This document shows, piece after piece, positions 22,141-36,417 of a DNA stretch of 39,333 bases (position 1 is its first letter; each line of letters begins with the position of its first letter). The translations under genes were made by a program, and so were the position numbers. The notes under the pieces were generated by a model, which made no database searches, was not told the origin of the DNA, and worked only from the letters and a program-made list of their open reading frames with translations. The DNA comes from Xylaria sp. FL1777 (Eukaryota > Ascomycota > Sordariomycetes > Xylariales > Xylariaceae): assembly GCA_022578965.1 (NCBI GenBank), contig MU400803.1:1-39333 (forward strand), given 5' to 3'.

Positions 22141-24866
22141 TTAGCGTTTTTTAAACGAAGTTAATATTATTTTCTTTTGCTTATTTAGTTTTATAAGTTC
22201 TTTTTTATTTCTTTTGCTATGTTTAAAAATAGCTTAAGCTTTAGCGCTTATAAAGGCATTATAGCTTTATTAAAACTAGTTTTAGCTTTTTTATATATTT
22301 AAATATATAAGCAAAAGCTTTTAAGAATACTTAGCGTTTTTTTTGTAAAAGTGCTTATAAAAAGTTTATATTTCTTTTTTTTTAAACTATTAAGCCTAGC
22401 TAAATCTTATACTTAGCTTATTATACTTAAAAAAAAAAATATCTACAAAAGTTTCTATAGCAAAATAACTTCATACTGCTAAAACGTTTTTATATTGCTT
22501 ATAATATAACTTTTTTAGTATAATCGTTAGTTCTTTTTGCTAAGAACTTTTTTTGTGCTTTAAGGTAAAAAGCACTAAAAAAACAAAATAATTAACTTTT
22601 AGTTTTTTTTCTAGCGTTTTTTTTTTATTCTGTATATTTTTAGCGCTTAATAGTAAAAAAGCCAACTTATTAAATCTAAAAAAAGTTGCCTTTGGTTTTT
22701 TTAGGAAATAATAAAGTTTAGCGCTTATTAAAAGCAATAAACGCAAATCTTTTTACAACTTAAAGCTAAAGTACCTTTTAAAGTTCGCTTTTAAAAATTA
22801 AATAAGCTATTTATAATTTTCTTAATTATTAATACTTCTTTTTAAATATTAGCTTATTAAGTTGCAAAACATATAATATAAATATAAAGTTTTAATAAAC
22901 TTGCATATATAATTATTGCGCTAGCAAAAGCAAAAAAGTATAAAATAGCTTAATATAACTTTTATATTAAAGTGCTTTATTATTTAATACTTTTATAATC
23001 TTTAAAAAACTTGTTTGTTATTTTTATTAGTAGCATATTTAAAGTTTAAAATATATGTTATTCTTAAAACAGTATTAATAAAAATAGTAATCTAGTAATT
23101 ATTTAAGCAATATTTTATTATAAAATATTTTATTTAAGAGGTTATAGTAATTATTGCAGCTTATTTTATGTTTTATTAGTTTATAAAAAAATTTTTTATA
23201 AACTAGCTATACTTAAGTTTAATATTTATTTTTAAAGCTTTAGTTCTTTTATTTATATATAACTAAAGTAATACGTTTAATAAAGCTTTTATTTTGTGCT
23301 TATTTAGCTATTTTTTAGCGTTTAGCTTTATAAGGATATTTGTAATATAAACAGCTTTAATTTTCTATTTTGTAGTGTTTACTTTATAAAAGTTTTTATA
23401 GTAGCTATAAATAGCAAGCTTTTTTTAGTAATTTAAATATTTTTGTTTATACTAGTAAGTTTTTTTAGTAGCTGTTTATTGTTCTAGAAAAAAAGTCTTT
23501 AGCTACTACTTTTTATTATTTTTATATATTATTTTTAAAACTTTATTTAGCAAAAAACAATAAGCTAGCTTTTATTTATTGTAAGGCTTTAGTTTATTAA
23601 AATGTTTTATGTTATTATTTTTTTAATAATTGTTTAAAGCCTTTTTTAATAGCAGTTTTTTTAAGGATTTTATAAACAATAATTGCTAAATATTTAGTTT
23701 TTATACTGCAGGTTTTTATTTTTTATGTAGTTTTAGCTTTATTACTAAAACTATTAAATTTTTTATAAACATAACGTTAAACTTATTAAAGCAAAAATTA
23801 TTATTTTTGCAGTATTTTTTAATCTTAAATAAGTACTATATTAACATTATAAAACTTTTTATAGCTATAAATTCTAACATTTAGTTTATAGCTTATAAAA
23901 ATGCCTTTAGATATTTAGTCTTTAGTTTAAGCATATAAAATAGCATTTTATTTGCGTTTATTAAGCGGTTTTATGTAGCAAAGTATGCTATAAAAGCCTT
24001 TTTTTAAAAATTAAGCGCTTTTTTATTAAGCAACAAGTTAAAAGTATAAAAAACTTTTATTAAAATTACATATAATATAAACTACTAATATTTTAATGCT
24101 TTTTTATTATAATACTTTTTATATATTAAATATATTGCTTTTTTTTATATTTATTAAACTAAGTTTAAAAATAAGTTTTAATAAGTTTTGCTATTTTTAA
24201 AAAACGTTTAGCTAAAATGCTTTTTTAGTACTATTTTTTTTTTTTTTTTTAAGTTTTTAAAAAACAAACTTCTTATAAAGGTTACTTTTTTTTATATAAA
24301 ATAAAACTTTAAAACAGACTTTAAAAAAACATTAATTAAAAAAAGCAGTATGTTTTTTAGCTAAACATTTTTTATATTTAGTTTTTTAATTTATAAAAAA
24401 AGCTAATAAACTAAATATTTTTTGTACTTTAAATTTTTAATAATTATTAGCTTTTTTTTAAAGCTGTTCTTAAAAAGCCATTAATTCTTAAAAAAAAGCT
24501 TTTTATAATTAGCAGTTAGGTTTATATATATATGCTTATTTTTTCTCTTTTTTGCTTTTTTTCTAAAGTTTGCTATTTTTTGTGCTAGTTGCTTGTATGC
24601 TTTAGTATTAAATATTAGCTCTGCAAAACTTTCAAGAAAAAATGTTTTCATTTTTGGTTAATTTATAGTATTAATAACTTCTTTAAAAATAAAAAATATA
24701 ATAATTAAAAGCATATATATATAATAAAAACAATTCCTAATAATATTTAAGCATATATATGCTTTTGCTATGTTTTATAATTTAGTAAAAAATACAAGCA
24801 AGTTAAAAATTTTAATATAAGTTAAAAATATAAAAGCAAATAATATAAAAGGTATAAAATACAAGT
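22141..24866 (-). pseudogene. Long decayed reading frame, C-terminal part, copy 2
   Basis: Counterpart of 4004-6727; the terminal stop is RC of 22141-22143. It is better preserved than copy 1. The minus strand is open from about 22746 to 22543 and reads cleanly over 24866-24490, including EVINTIN, then a TAA, then PKMKTFFLESFAELIFNTKA. Differences from copy 1 are mostly Lys/Glu, Ile/Val, Ile/Thr and Leu/Pro exchanges, exactly those G-to-A and C-to-T make, so both copies come from one real coding sequence. Family unrecognised. Confidence 0.6.
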
Positions 24867-26216
24867 ATTAATGTTAGTATTGCTTGCTTTACGTAGTTTA
24901 ATATTTTTAATTGCTAATTTAAGTTATTACTTTTTAATAATTGTAAAATTTTCTAAATATAAATGCTAAAAGTATTTATGCTAAATATAAAAAGTTAAAA
25001 CTTATTAAGTAAATAAAATAGCAAAGTTAAATATAAGTAAAAGATTTAATAAAGCAAATATAATAAAAAAAAAACTAAAATATATATTTTTAAACTAGTG
25101 CATCTTTTTTTTATAAACTTATTATATTATTTTTAATTTATTAATTAATTATTTTATTGCTAAAATAAATTATTAATTGCTAAATGCTTTTATAATAATT
25201 ACTTTTTATATGTTTATACTAGTATTAATTAAAAAATAAGCAAATAAAGTAGTTTTAGTTAGCTAAATAGTTACTTTTTAACTTTTTTTTAATATATTTA
25301 TAACTTACTTTTTTTAAACATTTATTGCTACTAATAATAAAGTAAATAACTTAAGCTTTAATAAATATAAAAAAAAAGCTTGTTTTTTTTTTTAATTTGT
25401 TTTTTTTTAAGTAGTTTTAAAGCTTAAATCTTTTTTATAATCTTTTTTTTTAGTGCTTAAATCTTTAAATTACTTAAATTACGCTTTTATTATAAAGTTT
25501 TTGTTTTTAAGTAGCACAATTAATACTTGCTTAACTAAGCATTTAAAAAACAATTCTTACATTATTAATAAAGTTTTAAACAATTAAAAAGCATTATAGC
25601 AATTAACTAATATTTAAAAAATTAATACTGCTTAGCTAATAAACAGTTATACTTATAATATTTAAAAAGTTAAGTTTACTAACGAATAGCAAAATATACA
25701 TGCTTTTTTTTTTTTTAAATCTTGTTTTTTTTATTTAGCTAACTTTTTTTGTTTTATATAACTAAGCATTAAGCTATTTATAAATCAAAATTTTTAATAA
25801 TAATGCTAGTAGCAAATATATTTAATAAAAAGTTAATTATAATTTTTTTTATATATGCTATGCAAATTAATATATTTAAGCTAGCTTTAGCTAAATAAAA
25901 AAGCAAAAACATTTAAAATTTTGCTTATTATATATAAAAGCAACTAAAGGCAGTTTTTAAAGCAAATATATATATTAGATTTTTTATAACTTTTGCTAAC
26001 TTATAGCTATGTTTATATAGCTGTTTAAAATATAAAATGCTATACTTTGTAAGTATTGCAAACAGTTATTAATAATAGCTAAAAGCAAAAAGTACATAAA
26101 GCTTTATTTTTTTTTTTTTTACTGCATTATTTTAAAATAAAAGTTTAGTATATATACTAACTACACGTTTATTATTTAGTTATAAAACTGTTTATTTTAT
26201 AAGTTTAAAAGCAATA
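24867..26216. other. Interior of copy 2 between two long decayed frames
   Basis: Matches 6728-8079 of copy 1. It holds the same unresolved change of reading frame and no separately recognisable gene. Confidence 0.3.
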
Positions 26217-29200
26217 TAGCTAAATATCTTAAAGCTAATATAATAACTATAATAGTTAAAAAAGATTTTACGTTTAAAAACTTTAAAAAATAAATAGTTT
26301 TAACTAAAAATACTTTTGTTTGCTTAACTAAAAAAAGAACTAAATTAAAACATAAGTTAAAACGTTTTTTTTAAGCTAATTTTATTGCTTAACTTATTAA
26401 AAGTAATATTAGTAAGCAATAATTTAATATTGCTTAAAAGATTAATATAACGCTTAAATATTTAAAAAAATAGCTAAAAAAATAAATTAAATAAGTTATA
26501 TAAAGTAAAATAAAATAAAAAAATTAAACAATTTGCTTATATAGCAATGTTTTTTTTAATACAATTTACGATTATTTTTCTTTATTACATAGCTTATAAA
26601 TTTTTTTTTAAGCGTAATAAATAAAAAAAAAATAGTTATTATATAAAAAGTTAAGTTGCAACATTTATAAAAGCGAATATATAAAACTTCTATAACAAGA
26701 AAATCAAAAATATACAAAATAAAAATTATTAATACTAGATCATTAAATCTTTTTTTGTTTTTTTTTTAGTTTTTATTTTTTTAGCTTTATATAATTAAAT
26801 AATTTTGCTTAATTTTTTATAACAAGGTTTTATTTTTGCTAAGCCTGCTTTAAACTTTGCTTAAGCATTTGTTGTTTTACTAAATACTTATTATTGCTTA
26901 ATAGTAGCTTTAAGTTATTACTAGTAGTTTAAACGTATAAAATATAAACTAGTAACTTTTTAAAGTATAGTAATAGTGTTTTTTGCTTTTTAGTAGTTTT
27001 AAAGTTTTTATTAAGTATTAAATAGTTTAAACTAAAAGCAAAAAAAGCTGTTTAGTTTTAAATAAAAATAACAAAATAATTAAAAATAAGAAAACTTATA
27101 TGCAAGCGTTAGTACAGTAAAATAAACTTAAGTAATTAAAACTAATAAGCAGTTTTTACTTTTGTTTTTTTTGTTTTTATGCATTTTTAAAGAAAAGCAA
27201 TAATAATTTATACTAAAACTAAGCTGCTTAGCTATTTAAAAAACGTTAAAATAAAATAAAGACTTATGTTTTTAGCATAATAATAAAAAAAGTGCTAATA
27301 AACTAGCTGCTATAAAATTAACAAATATAAAACTAATAAAAAAAAAGCTATAAAAAATGCGCTTAGTTTTAAGCAAAAAAAAATAGTTTTATATATTATA
27401 ACTTAATTATATAAATTTATATAATTAGTAAAAATAAAAAACAAAACAATTAGTAAAAAAACAAAAAATAAAAAAAAAAAAATCTATTGCTTTAGCTTTT
27501 ATTAATTATTACTTTTTAAAGCGCTTTATAGTATAATAGCTAAAAAAATAAAATAAGCTGTTATATTTTTTAGCACTTAAAATATTTAAAGCGTTAAAAG
27601 TTATACTACAGCTTTTATAAACTTAAAAAGCTTTTATAACTTGTTATATTTTTTTTATTTCTTGCAGCTTAATTACTATAGCTTTAATTATTAAAGGCTT
27701 TATTGTTTTAATTTAGTTTTTAATAAATAGCTACAGCACTAGTAATTTATACATTAAAGTTAAGATTTTTTAGTTTTTAGTACTTTTAGTTATTTTATAT
27801 AAATTACTTTAATTTTTTAAAAAGAAATAACTTTTTTAATTTTTTACTAATTAGTTTTACTAATTAGTATTACTTATAATTAACATTTTTTTTAACTTTA
27901 TAAGAGCTAATTTATTTATATAGCAGCTTTTTATTATTAAACTTATTTATTAAAAGTATAATATTATAAAAAAAAAGAAAAAAGCTCTTTTTAAGTAATT
28001 ACTTAATTTTATAAGCGTTTTTCTAAAATTTAGCTTTTATAGCTAATTTTTTTTTCTTAGTTATAATTGCTTTAACCTTTATAACATTTTAGTTGCAGCG
28101 TTTTAATTGCTTAACTTTAGCTTTAATAAAATTCTTATAAAAAGCAACATTTTACTACTTAATTACTTTTTATGTTAATATTACATTTTTTATTAGCAAA
28201 ATTAGCATTTTTTTATATATTAGCTTATATAAGCTGCAGCTATAATAACATATAAAAGTACAATTTGCTTATACTATTAAGTTTAAGTATTTTAGCTAAT
28301 TTTTTTCGGTTTTATTTATTACTTATATAAAGCTTTTCTTTATTAGCTTATAGCTTTTTTTAATAAAGCTTTAAGCTTAAAAATAATAAGCTAAACTATA
28401 GTTTATTTTATAGTTTAAAGTATTTACTGCGTTTTTTACTTTTTTTTTAAATTTAAAGCTATTATTATACTTAATTTTTATAAAGACTTTATGCTAAAAT
28501 ACGATTTTTTTTTTAATAAATTTAAGTATTTTTAAAAAATCTACATGTTTTAAAAGTTTAGCTTTTAAGTAAATTATTATTTTGCATTTTGCTTTTATAA
28601 TAGCTTTAAATTTGTTGCTTAATAGCATAGTTTGCATATTTATAACCCAAAAAACCAAAAAATTCAAAAAATAATTAAAACAGTGTTTTTTAGTTTTTTT
28701 ATTATTTATAGATTTTTAGCAATTAAAGCAACTAACAATTATAACATAAATATTTTAATAAAAGCCCTTTTAGTAATATTTTTAAGTTATTCGTTAAGTT
28801 ATAAATATTTAGCTTTTATAAGTTATCCTTTTATAGTTTTTTTTAATAAAAGCTTTTTAAGTTTTCTTATTATTAATAATCTTTTTTAGTATTTCTTTAA
28901 ACTTTGCTTTTTTTTAAAAAATAGATTTATTAACAAAAAATTTAAAGGCTTTTTTTTTAAAGTAATTTTGCTTTTTTTTTATTATAAGTTCTTTTAAAAC
29001 TTGCTTAAAAACAAAATATTTAGCAATCTACTTGCTTTTTTTACTTTAATTTTTTTTTAAATATAACAAAAGTTCTATTTTTTAATATACTAAGCTTTTA
29101 ACTAGTTAATTGCTTAATTTTTTATATGCAATAATAATAGCTATTATATATAATTAAAAATTAATAAAATCTTTTATATTTTTTTCTTAATAATTATTTA

Positions 29201-29657
29201 ACTTATTTAATAACTTAAAAAGTTTTCTAAAAAGCTTATTAGCAGCTATATGTTTTTTTTTTAGCACATAATAAAGTATAAAATCAAAAGTCTTTATATA
29301 TACTATTTATTTTATTAATTAAGCATTTAGCAATACTAAAAATCCATTATTTAGCTGTGCTATAAAAACTTTTGTATTAATTTTTAAATAAAACATAATT
29401 TTATAAAAATAGTTTTATAACTTTTAAAAAGTTTTAATAATAGTAAGCTTTTTTAGCTTTATAGCATTATATTTTTTTTAAGGCTTTTTTATGTTCTAAA
29501 CTTATATTTTGCTAGTTTAATAACTTTATTAACTTTTTAGCATAAAATAGCACTTTAGCTAGTTTTAAAAGCATTTATTTTTAGCTAAATAAGTTCTCCT
29601 ATATAATTAAAAGTAATAAAAATAAAAGCTATTATAATAGCTTTTTAAAGCTTTTTT
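26217..29657 (-). pseudogene. Central giant decayed reading frame, copy 2
   Basis: Matches 8080-11520 at an offset of about 18,137. The minus strand carries the same frame with TAA/TAG interruptions. The plus strand happens to be open over 28632-28889, but the same bases in copy 1 are not open on the plus strand and the minus reading is shared by both copies, so that plus frame is an antisense accident. Product unrecognised. Confidence 0.5.
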
Positions 29658-29905
29658 ATAGCTTTTTTTTGCGGTTTTTTAAAGCAAAACAGCTTATTTT
29701 TCTATAACAAAACTATTAATAGTTTTATAATTATAGCATACTTTTATATTTATATTTAGTAATATACTGTTATTTTTAAAAAAAACTATACTTTTGTAAT
29801 GTTTTTGCAAGTTTTTTATTTAAGAATTTTTACTACTTTTACTTTTATTAAGCTTTTACTATTAGTATTATACATATAGCTAATTATTTTAGTTGTTTGT
29901 TTTGC

Positions 29906-30137
29906 TTATTTATTTTTAAGTATGCTAGCTATAATTTTAGCTAGCTTAAAATTAAGCAACGTAGCATTAAAATTCTTAAAATGCTTTAATATAAACTGCT
30001 TAATTTTTAAGGCAACTTTACAATTATTATACTTAGTAATAAGTTCTTTAATTACTACATTATTAAAAAAAGGTTTATACTTTATTAGTAATATATTATA
30101 TAAAACTTTTAATAGTACTTTTAAAAATTAAGCTACT
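29906..30137 (-). pseudogene. Decayed coding segment, copy 2
   Basis: Counterpart of 11770-12000. The minus frame reads through KYKPFFNNVVIKELITKYNN and NATLLNFKLAKIIASIL. This copy keeps Pro, Val, Thr and Cys codons that are mutated in copy 1. The plus strand is open by chance over 29922-30131. Family unrecognised. Confidence 0.5.
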
Positions 30138-33100
30138 AAATTTATTGCTTTTTATAAAAGAATAATTATTTAAAAAAAGCTTATTAGTATAAAAAAAGCA
30201 GTTATTGCTTAACTAAAAATAAAAAGTAATATTTAATTATATTTTAAAAATAAATTAACTATAAAAATTACTTTATATATTGCAAACTTTTTAAAAAACT
30301 TATTATAGCTTTAAAAAAAATTAGCATTATATATAGTAACTATGTTTATTTTTATAGCTAAATTAATTAATCGAACTTTTTTATTTTTTTTTTGCACTAA
30401 AAACTAAGCGTTATAATATAAACTATAAGCTTTTTTAAAAATATTATGCTTAAGTTAAGTTTTTAAAACCTTTATAATAATATTTTTTAAAAATTTAAAA
30501 ATTAAAATGCTATAAACTTGCTATACTTTATAAAAAACTGTTTTAATTTTATAAAAAGGAAAAATCTTATTATATATTTTTTTTATTTTAAAAAAATCTT
30601 AAAAAAGTGCTATTTTTCTATAATACTATATTTTAGTTAGCAATACTGCTTTTTACTAAATAAAATTAGTTATATAAAGCTTTTTTAAAAAAACAACTAA
30701 TTGTTTAGTAGTTAATTAAATATCTTTAAAAGTAATGCTAAAATATAAATATATATTTTAATAAATGCTATTTTGTTAAAATAGCGCAAAATTTTTTAAA
30801 TAATAGCTTGTTTTTTTTAAAGCTTGCTTTTTTTACTTATAAAATCTAAGTAAAATAGTGCTATTAAATAGCACGTTATTTTTAAAATAAATCTTTTTAT
30901 CTTTTGTTTTATATATTATATTTAAAATTATTGTTTTATTTTTTATTAATTTGTTAGTTTTTAAAGCTTAAAAAATTAATAGTGCTTAAATTAAAGTTAT
31001 AATTAAGTTATATTTACTTTTTGATTTATATATAAGATTTTTAGTTTTTGCAATTATTAATTTTTTAGCATTTTTTTGCTTTAGCGTTTTTTTTATTATA
31101 ACTAAAAATATTTTAAATAGTTAATTATTATTAAAAACAGCGCAAACTTTTTTATTGTTTTATATTTTTAGATTTTTAAAAAGTTTAATATTTTATATAA
31201 AAAAAATTAAAAAAACTACTAACGTTATATTATTATATAGGTTTTAATTTTTCTAAAAGTTTGCATTTATATATTTTTTTAAACTATGTTTTTTTAATTT
31301 TTTTTTTGCTTTTTTTTGCTAATTATTAGATTTTTTATTTAAGGTCCAGTATTTTTATGCTTTTTATAGCTTATTTGCTAAGTTAATAGTTTAATAAATA
31401 TATATTAGTTTTTTAGTTATTAACGTTTTTAAGCTTTTAAACTTAGTTTTTTAATATGGTTTATTACTAGTATAATAATTTAGCTTGTTTTAAATATTAT
31501 ATTAGCTATTATATAAAAGCTTTAAAAATATAAACTTATTTAAAACTTTATAATAAAGTTTATCTTTAGCAATAAAAAGTAAGTAGCTTGTTTTTTGCTA
31601 ATTATATATAGCAAAAAAAGCAGCAACTTTTTACTTATTTAAATAGTAGTTTTTAAGCATTTTATATATTTAATTAAATTATTAGTTTAATTAAATCCTT
31701 TTTAAGTTATATTTATATTTTTAATAGCAAAGCTATTTTTATTAATAAATAAGTTTATAATAATACTAAACTATGCTTTAAAATTAATAATTTTAGTAAT
31801 ATTTTTTCTATAGATTTTGTTTTTTATTTTTATAGTAAGCTTTAAGCAAAACTATATATATTTTTTTAGCTTTATAATGCTTAAAAATATAGCTAAAATA
31901 CTTTGCAATTTTAGTAGCAAAGCTAACATAAAGCATAAATCTAAAAAGCTTAAATATTTCTAGTTAAAATAATTTGTTAAGCTTAAGTTTTCTTTATTAT
32001 AAAATTTATACTTTAATGTTTTTTTAGATAAATTTAAGCTACTATTACTAGTATAATTGTTATATTTTTTATAAATTTTTATTTTAAAAAGGTTAAAAGT
32101 TTAATTAGCGCTTTTTAAAACTATTAATGCTAGCTATATTAGCTTTTTAAGCTTTTTTTTTTTTTTTAGTGCTATTAGCATAAAATTAGCATAAAGCCAA
32201 AGTTTAATTAAAAATATTATTTTTTTTAAAAGCAGCATAAATATAACAATTAATAATTTTTGCTTTTTTAGGTTATTTTTAAATAATAAATATATAGTAT
32301 TATATTAGTTTAAAATCTTAAAAAGCATTTTATTAAACTTTAGCTTGTTTTTTAACGTTTAAAAATTTAAAGCAATATAAGTAAAAAATAACATTATTTA
32401 ATTATTTTATTAGTTTTAATTGCAAAAAATTTTTATTATTTTATAGCGTTGCTTATTTAAAAAAGCAGCTATAAAGCTAAATTAAAACATATAAATATAT
32501 ATAATAAAACTATTATATTTTATTTTTTTATTTATTTATATTACTAAATAGTTTAATAAAAAGCTAGTTTTATAAATATTATTTAGTAATTTATGCTTAC
32601 TAAGCTAATTAGCTAATTATAATATTAGCTAAAAACTTTTTTATGCTTTTTTAATTGTTAATTATTAAAATTTTATGTTATTTTTTAAAAAGTTTACGCT
32701 TTTATAAAAAAAAGCATTTTTTATGTTTATTTAAGTTAAAATCTTTTATAATAAAGTTTTTAGTTAAGCTTTATATTTTAATTTATTGCTTTTTTTCTTT
32801 AAAATAAGTTATAATATATTTAATTTAATTTGCTAACTTAAACTTTTACTAAAGTTATTTAAAAATAGTAATATTATTTTTAGCATTAGCTTAAATATTT
32901 TTGCTACTTTAAAATATAACTTAGCTTTTATTTAAGCAATTATTTAAATAAAAACATTAAAGTACTTTAAAACTTTTAATATAAAGTTCTTAAAAATAAC
33001 ATTTGTTTTTTTATTTAAAAAGTTTTTAGACTTTTTAGCTTATATTTTTTTAAATTTTAAGCTTTTTTTTGTAAGTTTTGCTTTTTAAATTTTTTAAAGC

Positions 33101-35333
33101 TTTTAACAATTAAAACTCTTTAGTTCTAATAAAATACTTTGCTTATAAAAATTATTGTTTATTTATATATTTTTAGTATTAAGCTAAATAAAAAACTTAT
33201 TGTTATTTAAATAAATCTTTTTAATTATTTAACTTATAAAAAGCTTTTTTTTTTGTTTTTTAAGTTTTTTTTTATTTTTTGTTTAGTAAAAAGTAACTTT
33301 TTTAGTTAAAAGCTTATAATAATTAGCTTAAAACATATTTACGCTAATTTTTTTGCTTAATATATAGCTTTATAAAACTTTAGTACTATTTACATTATAA
33401 AAAATGCTTTATATAAAGTTTTAATTAATTATAATAAAGCTATTATTTAGTTTGCTATTTATTAAGTTATTTTTTTTAACATTATAAGCTTTTATTAGTT
33501 TTATTTTATAAAGCATACTAGTTTAATTATTAGTTTTTTTATTTAAAAATTAGTTTAGCTGCTTGTTATTTAGCTAATAAAGTTTTTTTTCTTTTTAACT
33601 CTTTTGTTTGCTTTTTATTTTAGCATTTAGATTTTTATTATTTAAAATAAGGTTTTTTTTTTGTAGTTAATAATAAGCTTTTTGCTTAAGCAGTTTATTA
33701 TTGCTTAAAATAAAGTTATATATTTATTTTATTATAGCATTAAGAATTTTTTTTTTATTTTTGCTAATTTTTACAACTTTAAAGAAAACTTTTATATATT
33801 TAAGGCTTATAAGAAATTTTAGCTCTTTTAAACACTATTTAAAGTTTTAATATATAATGTTTTTTTTTTTTAATTTATAAGTAAAGCTATACTTATAAAC
33901 ATAGTAATTATTTATGCTATATTTTTAACAAATAGTTTTTTTTGCTAAATAAAAATTATTTAACTTTATTTGTTATAAAAAATTAAATAATTGTTTGCTT
34001 TATTTTTGTTTTTTAAAGTTATATTTATTTTTTTATAAATATTTAAAAGTTATAATATTAATGCTAAATATTTATTTCTTTAATAAGTTTATGTTAATTT
34101 TATAATATTATAATGCTTATAGTTTTTAATTAACTAGCTAAACATATTAATTTTATAGTTTTTTTAGCATTTTTTTTAGTTCTTTTTTTATAATTGCTGC
34201 ATTTTTTTATTTTAATTTTAACTGCTATATTTGCTTAATAATATTATTTATGTTTTAATTATAAACAAAATATTAAGCTAATTTTACTTGTTGTTTTTTA
34301 ATAATAACTGTTTTAATAGCTAATATAATTATATTAATAGCTAGCTTAATAGCATTAATAGCAATATATAAAAGCTTATTAAAATTATAATTATATAAAT
34401 AATTAACTTTTTTTTATGCTTTGCGTGCTTTTTTTGTTTTTTTAAAGTAAAAATCTAGCTTAAACTTTTTATTAATTTAATTATTTAATATTTTATAAAA
34501 GTTTTTATAAAACATTTTATTTAAGTTATTATATAACTTTTTAAAAAACTTTATTATTTTATTAATAATATTTTAATTTAGCTTTTTAAGCAAACTTTAA
34601 ATAAATTAAAAATCAAAGTAGTAATTTTTTTAAGCTTTAATATTTTTAATATATATTTAATGCTAAAAAAAATAAATTTTAAAATTAATAAAATATATAG
34701 CTTTTAAGCAAGCTTTAAAATTTTATAATATAGTAATAGTAAACTTATTTTGCTTAAAGTTTTAAAGCTTAAACTTTTGCTTAAATAGTTTATAAGCTTT
34801 AATTTATAATAAATAATTTTTTAGTATTATTTTTACTATTTTTTTTGTTTAAAAAATATTATAATAAATAAAAACCTATTTAATTTTATTAATATTTTTA
34901 AAACGCTTTACGCAAAAAAAAACATTTAGATTATTTAGCTATTTGTTTATTTTTAACTTATTAAATAGCAAATACTAGTTTAACCTTAAGTTAAAAAGCA
35001 TAAATAATAGCTTAATTTTAGCATTATGCTTATTATTAAAATAGCTTAAATTAAATAAAGTTGCTTTAATACTTTTTAAAAACAATAAACTAGTTATTTT
35101 TATTTTTTTTGTTTATAAGTAGTTTTAATGTTTTTTATATATTAAAGTAAAAAAATTTAATGATTTTTTATAGCTAAATTACTTAATTAAACTATAGTTT
35201 TTAAACTTTTAAGCTATATAATAAATCGAAATAAAGTTTATATAAAAGTAATAAAAAAAGTAAGCTGCAAAAAATAATAAAAATAAGCTAAGTAAAAATA
35301 TAAGTTTAAAAAAAAAGAAAATATAAAATGCTA
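30138..35333 (-). other. Interior of copy 2, only partly read
   Basis: Collinear with 12001-17220 of copy 1 apart from the missing 23-bp tandem unit near 35265-35290. I expect further decayed coding sequence but did not translate it fully. Confidence 0.3.
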
Positions 35334-36163
35334 AAAGTTTTTAGGTATTTTAAATATTTAAGTTTTTTTATGCTGTTTTTTTGGACTTTTTTTTTAAAAA
35401 ACCTAACGATTTTTTTTATTTATATTTATAAAAACTGCTAGCTTGTTTTTTATAGCTTTTTAAGTTTTTTTTTAAATGCTTTTATATTTTTGTTTTTTAT
35501 GCACTTTTATTTTTTTATATGCTTTAAAGCGTTTAGTTTCTTTGTTTTTTAGTTTAGCTTGCTTTGTTTTACGTAAATTTTATTAAGCAAGCTTTATTTT
35601 TTTATAGCTTTTTATTTATAAAAATAGCATGCTTTTTTTTTTTTTTTAAGGCTTTTTTATTTAATAATAAGTGCTATAAAAAAGCAATAGCTACGTTTTG
35701 CGCAAAGTTTTTAAGCAATAACTAGCTTATATTTAAAAAACCTTGCTTTTTATTTTTTAATAAAAAACTATATTAGCTTAAAAAATAAAGTATATTTTTA
35801 ATTATTAATAGTTTTATATATTAATATATAAACTTAAACTTATTTAATATAAATAAACGTTAAATTTACTTATACTATAGCTTTTAAAAGTTTTAGTAAC
35901 TTTTATTTTTTTTTAGGCCTGTTTTTTGTTTTTTTTTGCTTATATAAAAGCAATTATGCTTTTTTTTTTGTAAAGCATTAGCTTTTTAGCAAAAATTTTT
36001 TCTTTTTAGTTTTTTAAGGGTTTTTAACAAATAGTTTTCTAGCTATGCTATTTTAAAAATTATACTAGCATTTTAATACTTAATTATTATTTTGCTAAAA
36101 AAAATAAAAGCGCTTTGCAAATTAAACTAAAAAAAACAGTTTAACATTTTTATATGTTTGTTT
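35334..36163 (-). pseudogene. Decayed first coding region of the LTR element, copy 2
   Basis: Counterpart of 17221-18050, with the same lysine-rich tail and the same 15-T run on the plus strand (35633-35647). The first 200 bp are almost identical to copy 1. Gag-like only by position; no zinc knuckle seen. Confidence 0.4.
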
Positions 36164-36417
36164 TAAGCTTTAACAATTAAAAGCTGCTAGCTTAAATATT
36201 TGTTGCTAATTATAACTAAACTGCTTGCATTAAACAAGCTTTGCTTATTGCTAGCTAAAGCAACTAAATATAATATATTATGTTTTGCTTATAAAAATTA
36301 TAGCAATTAATAAATAAATAAATTAAACATATAAATTAGCAATAATAAATTGCTTGTTTGTTAATTTTATAGTATTATTTGTAGTAAGTAAAAAATTAGC
36401 TTTATTAAAAACATTAA

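Noticed and set aside
28632..28889. Open plus-strand frame of 85 codons in copy 2
   Set aside because: The same region of copy 1 is not open on the plus strand, while both copies share a minus-strand frame here.
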